A DNA stretch of 48,094 nucleotides, from NCBI GenBank assembly GCA_900547965.1, contig URJE01000003.1:1-48094 (forward strand). The letters run 5' to 3'. This DNA is from an uncultured Eggerthella sp. (GTDB lineage Bacteria; Actinomycetota; Coriobacteriia; Coriobacteriales; Eggerthellaceae). The notes under the pieces were generated by a model. It was given only the letters and a program-made list of their open reading frames with translations. It was not told the DNA's origin and ran no database searches. This document shows, piece after piece, positions 16,335 through 25,270 of the stretch. Each line of letters opens with the position of its first letter. The stretch's first letter is position 1. The translations under genes and the position numbers were made by a program.

Positions 16335-19300
16335 ATGGCTGAAATAATCGACGATATCGCCTATCTTACGCAAGAGATAGGTCCGCATCCTGCGGGCACC
16401 GAGGAGGAACAGAGGGCTGCGCTCTATCTTGCCGATCAGATGCAGAAAGAGGCGGGTTTCGCAACGGTAGTGGAAGACTTCCAGTGCGTAACTAACGATC
16501 AGCTCCCGAACATCATCTGTTTCGGTGTTGCTTTGCTCGGTGCTGTTCTTTCCATCGTCGTTCCTTCTCTGGGCATACTCTGGCTGCTTCTCTCGATTGC
16601 TGCAGCGGTTCTTTACGGCTTGGAGATTACGGGAAAACCTGTACTTTCTCGTCTGTTCAGGACAGGTGCAAGTCAGAACGTAGTGGCTAAATATCAGCCC
16701 ACCCCGGCGAATGGCGCCAATGCCCGCCGTCGCAAGGTGATCTTAGTGGCCAATTACGATAGCGGCAAGGTTCTAACGGAGGAAAAGCCCCCCTTCGCTG
16801 CAGCATTGCCCATTCTTCAGAAAGCAAGCGCCATCGCTTTGGTGGTGTCGGCTTTCGTTTTGTTGCTTCGTTCTACGCTGTTCGCAGCCGATACAGGTGC
16901 TATGTCTTCCATTCTTACGTTCCTGTTGGTTATCTGCGCGGTGCTGTTTGCCGTTCCCTTGGTTCGCTCTGTACTTCATATTGTTGCTCCGTTCAATCAG
17001 TCTGCTAACAACAACGCTTCCGGCGTTTCGGTTCTGCTTGATGTTGCACGTAAAGTTGGAAATGGCCTGGTAAGCCAAGAGGAAGCTCTAGAGCGTAGCG
17101 TCGAAGAGGGAAACCGCGTACACGGCGAAGAGGCTGCGCGTGCTGCGGGCGTTGTGCCGGAGGGCGCCTCTCTTGAATATGAAACGGAGATGTCGCCGCA
17201 AGAATCACTTGCTGCGGCAAAAGCCGCTATTGCGGCTTTGACAGGAAAGCCTGTTGCCGACAAGGTTCCCGTTACTGATATCTCTTCCCGTCTTGTTAAA
17301 GGCGGTGGTCTGATCGCTGAAGATGAGGATGAGGTTTCTAGTGTTCGTTTCGAGGTCGGAAAGCGCCCTGAGCCAGCGCCGAGCCCTCTGGCACGCACCA
17401 TGGTTTCCTCGACGCTTGATGAAGGCACTAAAAAAGAGACTGATTCTGCGGAAAAGGGCGAGGTCATCATTCCTAAGCAGCAGATCGCAAAGAAGCAAGC
17501 TGCCGAGGCTGCAGCCGCAGCTGCCGCTGCAGCTGCCAAAGAAGCCGCTCAGCCCGCTGCACCGGCACCTGTAGCCCACGTTCAAGCCAATGATACCCCC
17601 TCTTGGGCGAAGATTGCTCAAGAGAAAGCTCGCGCAAACAAGCCTGATGCGGGAAAGACCCCGAAGGTTAACCGCTCCCGCTATGCGGATACCGTTGCTG
17701 CGCGCATGATGGAGCATCATGCCTCGAATCCCTACGGTTCTCCCATTGCCATTCCTGTTTCCGAGCCCGAAGTGGCTCAATCGGAGCTGTCATCGAAAGT
17801 TCGCGCTTTACAGAACGAGATCGAGTCGTTTTCTGCACCTCATGTCGATCATGGGGAAGAGGTAGAACGCTTCGCTGAGCCGACCGCGGATAGCCAGTAT
17901 GTCGCTTTGTCGGCAGAAGATTTGGCCGCCGAGCAAGAGTGGCACCGAAACAATACGGCCGCAGCGCCTGTTGAGCGCAAACCTGCGCCGAAACCCATTG
18001 CCTCACCTGCGCCATGGCTCGATCACGAGCCTGAGCCTGAGCCTGTTGTTAATGTTGAGGAGCAGCCTGTTCCCGCTCAGGAGGCTAAGTTAGACCCTGT
18101 CTTGAACCACGCTTCTGCCCCTGTGTCTCATGAAACGCTTTACGAGGCTGCTATCGAAGAAGTGGACCAACTTGCCGGAAAAGATCAGGCAGATCTCGAT
18201 ACTGTTGTTGAGCCCGAGCACCAGGCTATCGAAGAGCCCGTTCAGGGCAACGAGCATTTCGACTCTCGTGAGCAGAGCAAGCCTTCCCCTCGTCCTTCGG
18301 TGCGCCATTCCCAAAGGCTTCACCGTTCCGTTCCTCGAGGCAATGAAGTTGAGGAAATCGAAGAGGAGCTCGATTCAGCAACTTCGCCTATGCATTCTGT
18401 TGAAGAGTATGAGAATGCCCCTGAGACTTATTCGGTTGACGAGGAATCTTCTCGCTCTGCAATGCCCTCCAAGAGGAGCGTTCACTCTCGTCACGGCGGT
18501 TCGCTTGGCGATTTCTTCAATAACGCAGTTCACTCTGGCACCGAAAAAGCATCTCAGGTACAACACTCTTTTGCTTCCCGCTTGAAGTCGATCACGTCGC
18601 GTAAGCAGTCGTTTGAAGAGGAGTATCCTTCCGACGAATATAGGGACGAGCAGCCCTACAACGAAGATCGCTACGAAGAGTCTGTTGTTTCTGAAAGCGA
18701 AGAAACGTATGTTGATGAGTACGTTGACCAGCCTAAACAGACGGTATCCCCAAGCGTAACCACCTCCATTTCCCCGATCGATGTCTCTCAGTTTATGGAC
18801 AATGAGGAATTCGACGACGAGGATGAACCGATTCGCCGCATAGACGACAATGCGGCTAACATGGGTGTTTTCCACGGCGGCGATGATGAGTCAACCGCAC
18901 GTATTCCTGCTGGCCGCGTGCAAGAGGAAGCGCAAGCCTATGCCTATGGCTATTCAGATGAAGCGCAGGGCGAAAGGTACGCAGAGGAGCCTCTCGAAAG
19001 AACTGCGCCTCAACCTGCCGTTGCTTCTCCAATTGTGGGTATGGAAGAAATGGTTTCCCCTGTTTCTCCCGTTGCCGAACAGGCTGATCGTTCCCGCCAA
19101 GTTATTGTATTGCCAGATGTCGCACCTGCTCGTAGTGTTTCGGGTGAAAACTTGCGTCAGCGCGCTCCTATGGCTGAGGTGAATGAGGGCACTTCCGCAG
19201 GCAACAAATCGTTGCTCTCAAATATGCTTCCTCGCATCGATGGGGATAGCGGTGCGTTCAATGCAACGCCCGCAGCGCGAAGCCTCGATCTTCCTTCGTT

Positions 19301-20354
19301 CGATACAGGCTCACAGTCGGCAGTGTCTGCGACAGGTTCCTTCTCGACCGTAGGTGGCACTGGTTCATTTGCTCCCGTGGGGGATGAACTGGTTTCCGAT
19401 GTGGCTCCCGAAGAGCGCTATATCGACGATGCTGACGATTCTACATACGACGAGGAATACACGGAAACCGGTGCATTCGCTGGTCCTGGATATGTCGATA
19501 TGCCGAAGTCTCGCGCTGGGCGTCTCTTCAGCCGATTCCGTAAAGGAAAGAAGCGCAAGGAAGAGGAAGTTTCCGTCAATGAGTGGGTTGATGTTGATGG
19601 GGATTACAATGCCCGCAGCGTCGGCAAAGCTCGTGGTGATTGGTCGAGCTTCCGTGAGGAAGAGGATGAATTCGTGGACGTAGACTATCGCGAATCAGAC
19701 AATCGTCGTGGATGGAATGGCGGTGCCTTTTCTCTGAACCGCCTCCGCAAGGGTGAAGATGCTCAGGTAGACGATGCTTACTATGACGAAGCAGCTGTCT
19801 ACGATTCTGATGGTCTTGTTGACGCTAACCCTGCATTGCGCATCGATGGCGATGGCGATACTGCCGAGCAGATCAACCGCGAGCTTAAGAAACTTCAGGA
19901 TTTCCGCCACCCTGACATTGATACTGAGGTATGGTTTGTTGGTCTTGGCGCGGAGCAGCATTCCCATTCGGGCATCAACGCATTCTTGGAAGAGCATGCA
20001 GACGAGATGAAGGGTGCAATCATCATTAACCTCGAGGCTCTTGGTGCCGGTGCCCTCTCCTGTGTTGAGCAGGAAGGTGCTTATAAGTCCTATAAGATTT
20101 CTTCCCGTTTAAAGCGCGTACTTCGCCAGGCAAGCGAACGCTCAGGGGTGGGATATCATACTGATCGCATCGTTTCACGTGAAACAGCTGCGTCGGTTGC
20201 AATGGCTCACGGTATTCAGGCGATGACGATTGCCGGTATGGCGGATGGAAACACAGCGCTCTATTCTGCAGATAACGACATTATCGAGAACATCGATCCT
20301 CGAGCTCTCGAAGATGCTTCAAATTTCGTAATGGCTATTTTGAAGAGCATCTAG
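16335..20354 (+). CDS. Giant membrane protein built on a degenerate M28 aminopeptidase fold with a huge acidic insert
   Basis: 1339 residues from the ATG at 16335, which has AAAGGGG at 16322-16328. Residues 1-50 (DIAYLTQEIGPHPAGTEEEQ) match an M28 peptidase start. Membrane segments lie at about 57-96, 162-180 and 188-212. The two halves of the peptidase core are separated: residues 134-240 (KVILVANYDSG, SANNNASGVSVLLDVARKV) and 1190-1339 (EVWFVGLGAEQHSHSGINAF, NLEALGAG, ALYSADNDIIENIDP). Between them about 950 residues are acidic, Ser/Pro/Ala-rich and low complexity, with an Ala-rich run near 395-405. Metal ligands look lost: His to Asn140, Asp to Asn226, Glu to Gln1208, His to Ser1311. It is probably not an active peptidase; a membrane scaffold is one possibility. 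parS site 4 lies inside it. Confidence 0.8.
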   Translation: MAEIIDDIAYLTQEIGPHPAGTEEEQRAALYLADQMQKEAGFATVVEDFQCVTNDQLPNIICFGVALLGAVLSIVVPSLGILWLLLSIAAAVLYGLEITGKPVLSRLFRTGASQNVVAKYQPTPANGANARRRKVILVANYDSGKVLTEEKPPFAAALPILQKASAIALVVSAFVLLLRSTLFAADTGAMSSILTFLLVICAVLFAVPLVRSVLHIVAPFNQSANNNASGVSVLLDVARKVGNGLVSQEEALERSVEEGNRVHGEEAARAAGVVPEGASLEYETEMSPQESLAAAKAAIAALTGKPVADKVPVTDISSRLVKGGGLIAEDEDEVSSVRFEVGKRPEPAPSPLARTMVSSTLDEGTKKETDSAEKGEVIIPKQQIAKKQAAEAAAAAAAAAAKEAAQPAAPAPVAHVQANDTPSWAKIAQEKARANKPDAGKTPKVNRSRYADTVAARMMEHHASNPYGSPIAIPVSEPEVAQSELSSKVRALQNEIESFSAPHVDHGEEVERFAEPTADSQYVALSAEDLAAEQEWHRNNTAAAPVERKPAPKPIASPAPWLDHEPEPEPVVNVEEQPVPAQEAKLDPVLNHASAPVSHETLYEAAIEEVDQLAGKDQADLDTVVEPEHQAIEEPVQGNEHFDSREQSKPSPRPSVRHSQRLHRSVPRGNEVEEIEEELDSATSPMHSVEEYENAPETYSVDEESSRSAMPSKRSVHSRHGGSLGDFFNNAVHSGTEKASQVQHSFASRLKSITSRKQSFEEEYPSDEYRDEQPYNEDRYEESVVSESEETYVDEYVDQPKQTVSPSVTTSISPIDVSQFMDNEEFDDEDEPIRRIDDNAANMGVFHGGDDESTARIPAGRVQEEAQAYAYGYSDEAQGERYAEEPLERTAPQPAVASPIVGMEEMVSPVSPVAEQADRSRQVIVLPDVAPARSVSGENLRQRAPMAEVNEGTSAGNKSLLSNMLPRIDGDSGAFNATPAARSLDLPSFDTGSQSAVSATGSFSTVGGTGSFAPVGDELVSDVAPEERYIDDADDSTYDEEYTETGAFAGPGYVDMPKSRAGRLFSRFRKGKKRKEEEVSVNEWVDVDGDYNARSVGKARGDWSSFREEEDEFVDVDYRESDNRRGWNGGAFSLNRLRKGEDAQVDDAYYDEAAVYDSDGLVDANPALRIDGDGDTAEQINRELKKLQDFRHPDIDTEVWFVGLGAEQHSHSGINAFLEEHADEMKGAIIINLEALGAGALSCVEQEGAYKSYKISSRLKRVLRQASERSGVGYHTDRIVSRETAASVAMAHGIQAMTIAGMADGNTALYSADNDIIENIDPRALEDASNFVMAILKSI
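20171..20186. promoter_or_regulatory. parS: parS site 4 (15 of 16), inside a coding region
   Basis: CGTTTCACGTGAAACA, one mismatch at the first base. It is read as the VSRET codons of the C-terminal M28-like domain, so protein and DNA-site constraints coincide. Confidence 0.85.
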
Positions 20355-20380
20355 AAGGTCAAAACACGAGTGTTTACGAA

Positions 20381-20412
20381 GAAGGCCCAAGGGAAACCTT
20401 GGGCCTTCTTTT
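20381..20412 (+). terminator. Rho-independent terminator after the M28-like gene
   Basis: GAAGGCCCAAGG (20381-20392) and CCTTGGGCCTTC (20397-20408) form a perfect 12-base stem closed by a GAAA tetraloop, followed by TTTT. Confidence 0.92.
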
Positions 20413-20462
20413 GCGCTCAGAATAAAAGGCTAAAAGAGCGCAAGCATCCTCAAGCAATAGCG

Positions 20463-20478
20463 TGTTTCACGTGAAACG
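20463..20478. promoter_or_regulatory. parS: parS site 5 (15 of 16)
   Basis: TGTTTCACGTGAAACG, mismatch at the last base, in the gap between two converging genes and 292 bases from site 4. Confidence 0.85.
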
Positions 20479-20537
20479 CAGTGAAGACGATAAGAAAACA
20501 ATTCGTAGTTTGACGGCAAAAACTAGTAACGAGATGT

Positions 20538-21479
20538 CTATAACTTCTTGATCAATGCTGCTTCGCGATTTCTTGACTCTGAAGCGCATGCTTCCGCAAA
20601 CGGTTCATTCAAGGGGTCGAGGCATTCCTTGACAGGCACTGAGATGGGGTGAAACAGGATTTCAACATCTCGGTCTTGGCGAGCAGCTTCATGCTGGAAA
20701 GAGACAAGGAGATGCTTGTTGAATTCGTCCATGCGCCCAGAAAGGGCAACACCTGAAAATAAAGGTGCTGAAGAGGGTTTGTTGGAAGACCATGGGACAT
20801 CGTTAACTGGACATTTACGCCAAAGGGCAGATATCAAAAAAATCTTCGCACGATTGACCATCGGGATACGTTTGTGCATTTGTGCCATAGGAGTGTTATC
20901 GGATTCCTTAAAGCTATCGCCGATGCTGCTTCGGTAGACAGAAAGCGGATCGATAGGCTCGCGCAAGCGCAAAACTTGGCAGTTTTCTTCGATTAAAGCT
21001 TGCGCGAGTGCTTTGTAAACAACAGGGATAGCATGAACATGTTGGTGGCTGTCCAATTGAAACGAAAGCTGTTGGTTGGGGAACGCCGATAAATACCGCT
21101 GAATTTGATTGCGGCATTCAATAACCAATTGGTCGAATACAGCGTGTTTATTGATGATGCCCAATTTAAGCAATCCGATAAAATTGTTCTTGAACATACC
21201 ATGTTCGTTTACAAGAAGAGGAATGCGTTCCGGATTTGAAAGAGATGGGCCTTCTACGAGATTCAGGTGAAGGCAAACTCGCAGAGCTCCGCGGTCAACG
21301 TAAGGCTGAGCAAGGCTGGCAGCTTCATCGAAAGCGGGGGAATTGGTGAAAATACTGACGCTGTTGAGCGCACCAATTCCGTTGCATGAAGAACTGAGTG
21401 ACAGGATTTCTTTTGCCTGAACTGGTGTTATTCCGAAATCATCTGCATGAATAAAAGTAGTGCATTGCTTATTCTTCAT
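20538..21479 (-). CDS. ChbG/YdjC-family carbohydrate deacetylase-like protein
   Basis: 313 residues from the ATG at 21479 (MKNKQCTTFIHADDFGITPVQ), chosen because the family begins at this strand and AAAGGTT precedes it. Visible family marks: HADDFG (metal-binding Asp-Asp), VCLHLNLVEGPSL (HLNL.EG), LDSHQHVHAIP (metal His), and a late EILFHPIS (HP motif). YdjC-type enzymes remove acetyl groups from N-acetylated sugars with a divalent metal; ChbG acts on chitobiose. The substrate here is not known, and the next gene (divergent) is a membrane glycosyltransferase, so a cell-surface glycan is conceivable. It converges with the M28-like gene. Confidence 0.82.
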   Translation of the reverse strand: MKNKQCTTFIHADDFGITPVQAKEILSLSSSCNGIGALNSVSIFTNSPAFDEAASLAQPYVDRGALRVCLHLNLVEGPSLSNPERIPLLVNEHGMFKNNFIGLLKLGIINKHAVFDQLVIECRNQIQRYLSAFPNQQLSFQLDSHQHVHAIPVVYKALAQALIEENCQVLRLREPIDPLSVYRSSIGDSFKESDNTPMAQMHKRIPMVNRAKIFLISALWRKCPVNDVPWSSNKPSSAPLFSGVALSGRMDEFNKHLLVSFQHEAARQDRDVEILFHPISVPVKECLDPLNEPFAEACASESRNREAALIKKL

Positions 21480-21705
21480 TCGAGAACCTTTCTGTAGCAA
21501 CCTTATTATGGCAGACGACATGAAGTGTGTTTTTGGAAGCGAATGATAGAAATGTGGCTGTAATTCAACGATAAGAAAAACAATAACCAAAAAGGGGCAA
21601 ATCGTTGTTTGTTTGGGAGTACCTTTTCGTTTGTCGAATAGGGATTACCACGAGCGGGTTTCACGATGCAGCGCATGATGCTTGTTTCTGAGCTGAATTC
21701 GACAA

Positions 21706-23439
21706 TTGATTATCTTCAGGACAGTCAAAAGAAGCGACGGTGAAATAGTGGCGCAATCTCGTACAGCGGAGCTCTTGGGATCAAGGTGGTTTCATGTTGT
21801 ATTGCTCGTTGTTGGTCTTGCTTTCCTGCTGACGGGAGCTTTTCACGGAAACGTCTGGTTCGATGAGAGCTATTCGGTGTCCATAGCGAACAATTCTTTT
21901 GCTGAAATTTGGGACATTGGGTCAGGGGATGTTCATCCTGTTCTGTTTTATTGGGCTCTCCATGTGCTCGAATCGCTATTTGGACAGAATCTTCTTATAT
22001 ACCGTCTGTTTACGGTAGCGGGGATTCTTTCCTTAGCGATGCTCGGTTTCACCGTGATACGGCACGATTTCGGCTGGAAAACCGGCTTGATCTTTAGCTT
22101 CTTGGCTCTGTTTACTCCTTATCTTGCTTATATATCGGTTGAGATCCGCATGTATTCATGGGCGATATTCTCTGTGACGTTGTGCGCCCTATATGCTTGG
22201 CGGATTGCATGCACGCTACACAGCAAAAACCCAAAAGAAAGAAAGGAATTCACCAAGGGAAATAAAAACTGGTGGGTGTCTTCGGTCTATGACGGCGGCA
22301 GCTGCCGTGAATGGTGCGGTGTGCCGTGCAGATGGTGGCTTATCTTATTCGCATCGAGTCTAACGAGTGCATATCTGCATTACTACGGTGTGCTTGCAGC
22401 GCTGTTCATTAACCTCTACTTGTTGATTTTCATCATTTCACGTGCGAAAAGGGCCTTGCCGGTTTTTGTCGTGGGTGCCGTTGTTCAAGTAGCGCTTTAT
22501 GCTCCTTGGCTTGTAGTTTTTATAAACCAGGCTGGGGTAGTGTCCGGATCGTACTGGGCAAATGTTTCATTTCCTCGCACCATAGTTGAATGGTTGTTCT
22601 ACCCAGTTTACACCAGCAATGTGATATTTGCCGATACCTATGGGTTTGAGTATGTTGTGGCACTTACCCTATGCGCAGTGGTGGCTATCGCGTCGGCGCT
22701 GTATGGCTTGGTGCATTGGTTGCGTCGTTGCAAGCAGCGAAAGGCAAGCTTAAGGGGCGGTTCCCGCCTGGCGAAATGGGCGTTAACTCCCTCTGTGCTT
22801 CCTGCCCTATGGGGTGTCGTGCTATATGTGAGCGTATTTGCCAGCGCGCTCGTAGCATCCATTGCCATGGATTCCCTGATTGTCTACTATCGCTATCTTT
22901 GTGTAACTATAGGCCCCTTGTTATTTGCTGTCGCGCTCTGGCTTTCTCGTATGGATAGCAAGGTGTGCGTATGCGGATTGCTTGCCGCTTTTCTTGGAGT
23001 CTCAATCATCAATCAGGTGCTGTTTGTCCATGATGCATATAGCAGCAAGAACGAGGAGCCGCTCGATTACTTGGAGGAAGTGGCAAAAGCCAGCAACCGC
23101 CCCTTGGTGCTTTCTTCAGATATTGGAGTTGAAGGGGTTACAGCGGTGGAGTGCGAGAACATCAAGCAAACGTTTTTGGCGTGGCAGCAGGGAAATTGGG
23201 CTCATGCTTATCAGTCGTATTTTCCGACACTCACAAGCGTGAAATCTTGGGATGCAGCTCTTGATGGCTACGAGGGCACCTTTATTGTGCTTGGCCAAAC
23301 CCAGAAAGAGGGGATTCCTGTTGACGTACGTGACCTAGAGGCAAGGGATGACGTTGAAATGACGGATATGAAAACCTTCTATCGCCCATATGAACGTACC
23401 TGGTTTACAGTAGCCACCATGGTGAAAAGCAGCAGCTGA
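21706..23439 (+). CDS. GT-C type membrane glycosyltransferase (PMT/ArnT-like)
   Basis: About 577 residues with many hydrophobic segments (near 30-50, 95-115, 120-140, 145-165, 205-245 and later). The first loop carries HGNVWFDESYSVSIANNSF (Asp-Glu) and GDVHPVLFYWALHVLESL, the acidic plus HP pattern of dolichyl/polyprenyl-phosphate sugar transferases. The C-terminal part is an exterior domain with few features. It probably transfers a sugar from a lipid carrier to an envelope acceptor. Starts at TTG 21706 or GTG 21748 are both possible; neither has a strong ribosome binding site. Residues near 165-205 are hydrophilic and Trp/Cys rich (GGSCREWCGVPCRWW), unusual for the family. Confidence 0.75.
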   Translation: MIIFRTVKRSDGEIVAQSRTAELLGSRWFHVVLLVVGLAFLLTGAFHGNVWFDESYSVSIANNSFAEIWDIGSGDVHPVLFYWALHVLESLFGQNLLIYRLFTVAGILSLAMLGFTVIRHDFGWKTGLIFSFLALFTPYLAYISVEIRMYSWAIFSVTLCALYAWRIACTLHSKNPKERKEFTKGNKNWWVSSVYDGGSCREWCGVPCRWWLILFASSLTSAYLHYYGVLAALFINLYLLIFIISRAKRALPVFVVGAVVQVALYAPWLVVFINQAGVVSGSYWANVSFPRTIVEWLFYPVYTSNVIFADTYGFEYVVALTLCAVVAIASALYGLVHWLRRCKQRKASLRGGSRLAKWALTPSVLPALWGVVLYVSVFASALVASIAMDSLIVYYRYLCVTIGPLLFAVALWLSRMDSKVCVCGLLAAFLGVSIINQVLFVHDAYSSKNEEPLDYLEEVAKASNRPLVLSSDIGVEGVTAVECENIKQTFLAWQQGNWAHAYQSYFPTLTSVKSWDAALDGYEGTFIVLGQTQKEGIPVDVRDLEARDDVEMTDMKTFYRPYERTWFTVATMVKSSS

Positions 23440-23460
23440 GCGTCTTGTGCATAAATATGC

Positions 23461-23498
23461 CGATGCCCGCATCTGCAACTGTGCAGGTGCGGGCATCG
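23461..23498. terminator. Bidirectional terminator between the glycosyltransferase and ldh
   Basis: CGATGCCCGCATCTGCA pairs with TGCAGGTGCGGGCATCG around an ACTG loop (17-base stem, one G-U). Lies between converging genes; T runs are short on both sides. Confidence 0.75.
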
Positions 23499-23517
23499 CT
23501 TGTTTGCGTCTGAAAAA

Positions 23518-24477
23518 TTACAAAGAAAGATCGATCTGATTCAAGGTATTCTTCAGCGTTACCGCCGACGAATGAAGCAGTTCGGCTTCGTCGATGCTCA
23601 GCTGCAGTGGAATAGAGAACTCAACGCCCTTGCTGCCGACGATGGCGGGCATGCTCATCACTACGCCAGGAACGCCTTGTACGTCAGTGCGGTAGTTCGA
23701 AACTGTCATGATCGATTTCTGGTCGCGCACGATGGCTTCGCAGATACGCGTTACCGAAGGGGCGATGCCGAAATACGTGGCACGCTTCTTTTCGATGATT
23801 TCGTAGGCACTGTTGCGCACGCTCTCTTCCACCGATGCACGAATTTCAGTGGCGTTTTCGATGCCGCGCAAGCGGAAGAAATCGTTGATGGCGATTCCGG
23901 AAACATTTGCGGCGCTCCATACTGCCAACTCGCTGTCGCCATGCTCGCCAATAATACGAGCGTGGACATGGCGCGGATCGACATCAAGCATATGCCCCAG
24001 GGTGTATTTAAGGCGCGCGCTATCGAGTACGGTGCCTGAGCCCATCACGCGCTCGCGAGGAAGGCCTGAAAGCTCCATTACTACCTGAGTGAGGATATCT
24101 ACCGGGTTCGAGACAACCAGGAAAATGCCATCAAAACCCTGCTCCATAATGCGCGGAACGATGGTCTTGAAAATCGCAACGTTCTTCTGCACCAAATCGA
24201 GGCGCGTTTCGCCTGGTTTCTGGTTGGCTCCTGCTGTGATGATGATGATAGAGGCATCGGAAAGATCTTCGTAGGTGCCAGCGTAGATGTTCATGGGGCT
24301 GTAGTAGGGAATACCGTGGCTGATGTCGAGCGCTTCGCCTTCGGCGCGATTGGTGTCTACGTCGATAAGAACCATGTCGGTGAAAAGCTTGCTTTGCATA
24401 AGGCTGTATGCAGTGGTGGATCCCACAAAACCGCAGCCAATAACTGCAACCTTCCTTCCGTTAAGTGAATTGCTCAT
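23518..24477 (-). CDS. ldh: L-lactate dehydrogenase
   Basis: 319 residues. Rossmann start KVAVIGCGFVGSTTAYSLM (GxGxxG), acidic NAD-binding LIDVDTNRAEGEALDI, active-site loop AGANQKPGETRLDLVQKN with Gln before the Arg, which favours lactate over malate, VVSNPVDILTQVV, catalytic His in RIIGEHGDSELAVWS. It reduces pyruvate to L-lactate with NADH at the end of glycolysis. Length and motifs are normal. It is transcribed leftward from a 220-base gap that holds an inverted repeat. Confidence 0.93.
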   Translation of the reverse strand: MSNSLNGRKVAVIGCGFVGSTTAYSLMQSKLFTDMVLIDVDTNRAEGEALDISHGIPYYSPMNIYAGTYEDLSDASIIIITAGANQKPGETRLDLVQKNVAIFKTIVPRIMEQGFDGIFLVVSNPVDILTQVVMELSGLPRERVMGSGTVLDSARLKYTLGHMLDVDPRHVHARIIGEHGDSELAVWSAANVSGIAINDFFRLRGIENATEIRASVEESVRNSAYEIIEKKRATYFGIAPSVTRICEAIVRDQKSIMTVSNYRTDVQGVPGVVMSMPAIVGSKGVEFSIPLQLSIDEAELLHSSAVTLKNTLNQIDLSL

Positions 24478-24573
24478 AAAAGCACCTCTCTGTTTTGACT
24501 AGCAAGGTATGGCAACGAACTATAGGCATGTCCCATTTCCTTTGCGTTGCATTGCCGTTTCCTTCGTTTGGAC

Positions 24574-24604
24574 GTTGATTCAAAAGGCTGTTACGTGAAT
24601 CAAC
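24574..24604. promoter_or_regulatory. Inverted repeat upstream of ldh
   Basis: GTTGATTCA (24574-24582) and TGAATCAAC (24596-24604) are a perfect nine-base inverted repeat with a 13-base spacer, about 100 bases before the ldh start and 94 before the amtB remnant. It may be an operator or a hairpin; no regulator is known here. Confidence 0.45.
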
Positions 24605-24697
24605 GAAACCTAAGGGAAAACAAGCGCTTCCTAGGATAACCGTTGTTACGAGCTCCCCTCCCCCTGAAACCCTATTTCGTAACGGAAAGGAAGAGCC

Positions 24698-25257
24698 ATG
24701 TACGATCCCGGAACAACGACATTCTTTTGGCATTGATTTTGGGCATGCGCATGGGCTTCGAGATTCATGTGGTGCGCCCGCATAACGTTCCTGCGGTGAT
24801 GTTGGGCTGCGGCCTTTTATTCGTGGGCTGGTTTGGTTTCAACGGCGGTTCCGCATTGGCGGCTGATGGGTATGCCGCTCTCGCTATCTGCGGCTTCTTC
24901 ATTGCCGTATTGAAGCGCAAGCTTGGTTGGGACGACGCTCTAGACGCATTTGGGTGCCATGGCGTAGGCGGTATTGTTGGCTGCATTTTGACGGGTATTT
25001 TCGCTATTCCTGAACTTTCTTTCAATGGGCTCGGCGGCTTGTTGTACACCGGCGACCCGACCTTGCTTATCAATCAATGTCTTTCTGTGTTGGTGACGGT
25101 GGTGTATGTGGGCGCCGCCACGGCAATTATCGGGCTTGTGGCCAAAGCGCTCTTCAGCGGCAGTTTGCGTGTTGGCAAAGATGAGGAAACGCGTGGCCTG
25201 GACGCTACCGTACACGGCGAGTCTGGTTACCCCTCGTTCACTGGTCTTGATCAGTAA
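24698..25257 (+). pseudogene. amt: Ammonium transporter Amt remnant with two deletions
   Basis: The ATG at 24698, with AAAGGAAG before it, opens MYDPGTTTFFWH, a normal Amt start, but stops at once (TGA 24734). In another frame the sequence resumes as LALILGMRMGFEIHVVRPHN, VPAVMLGCGLLFVGWFGFNG and GSALAADGYAALA, the middle of Amt. It then jumps straight to ICGFFIAVLKRKLGWDDALD and AFGCHGVGGIVGCILTGIFA, the late part. So most of the first half and about 60 residues of the middle are missing, the first deletion also changing frame. The remaining ~170 residues cannot form the 11-helix channel. The tail and the following gene start show the old amt-glnB layout. Confidence 0.85.
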
Positions 25258-25270
25258 AGGAGCGTTCGTC

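Noticed and set aside
22436..22448. TTTCACGTGCGAAA resembling parS
   Set aside because: Lies in a coding region and loses the second half palindrome by more than two bases; not counted as a parS.
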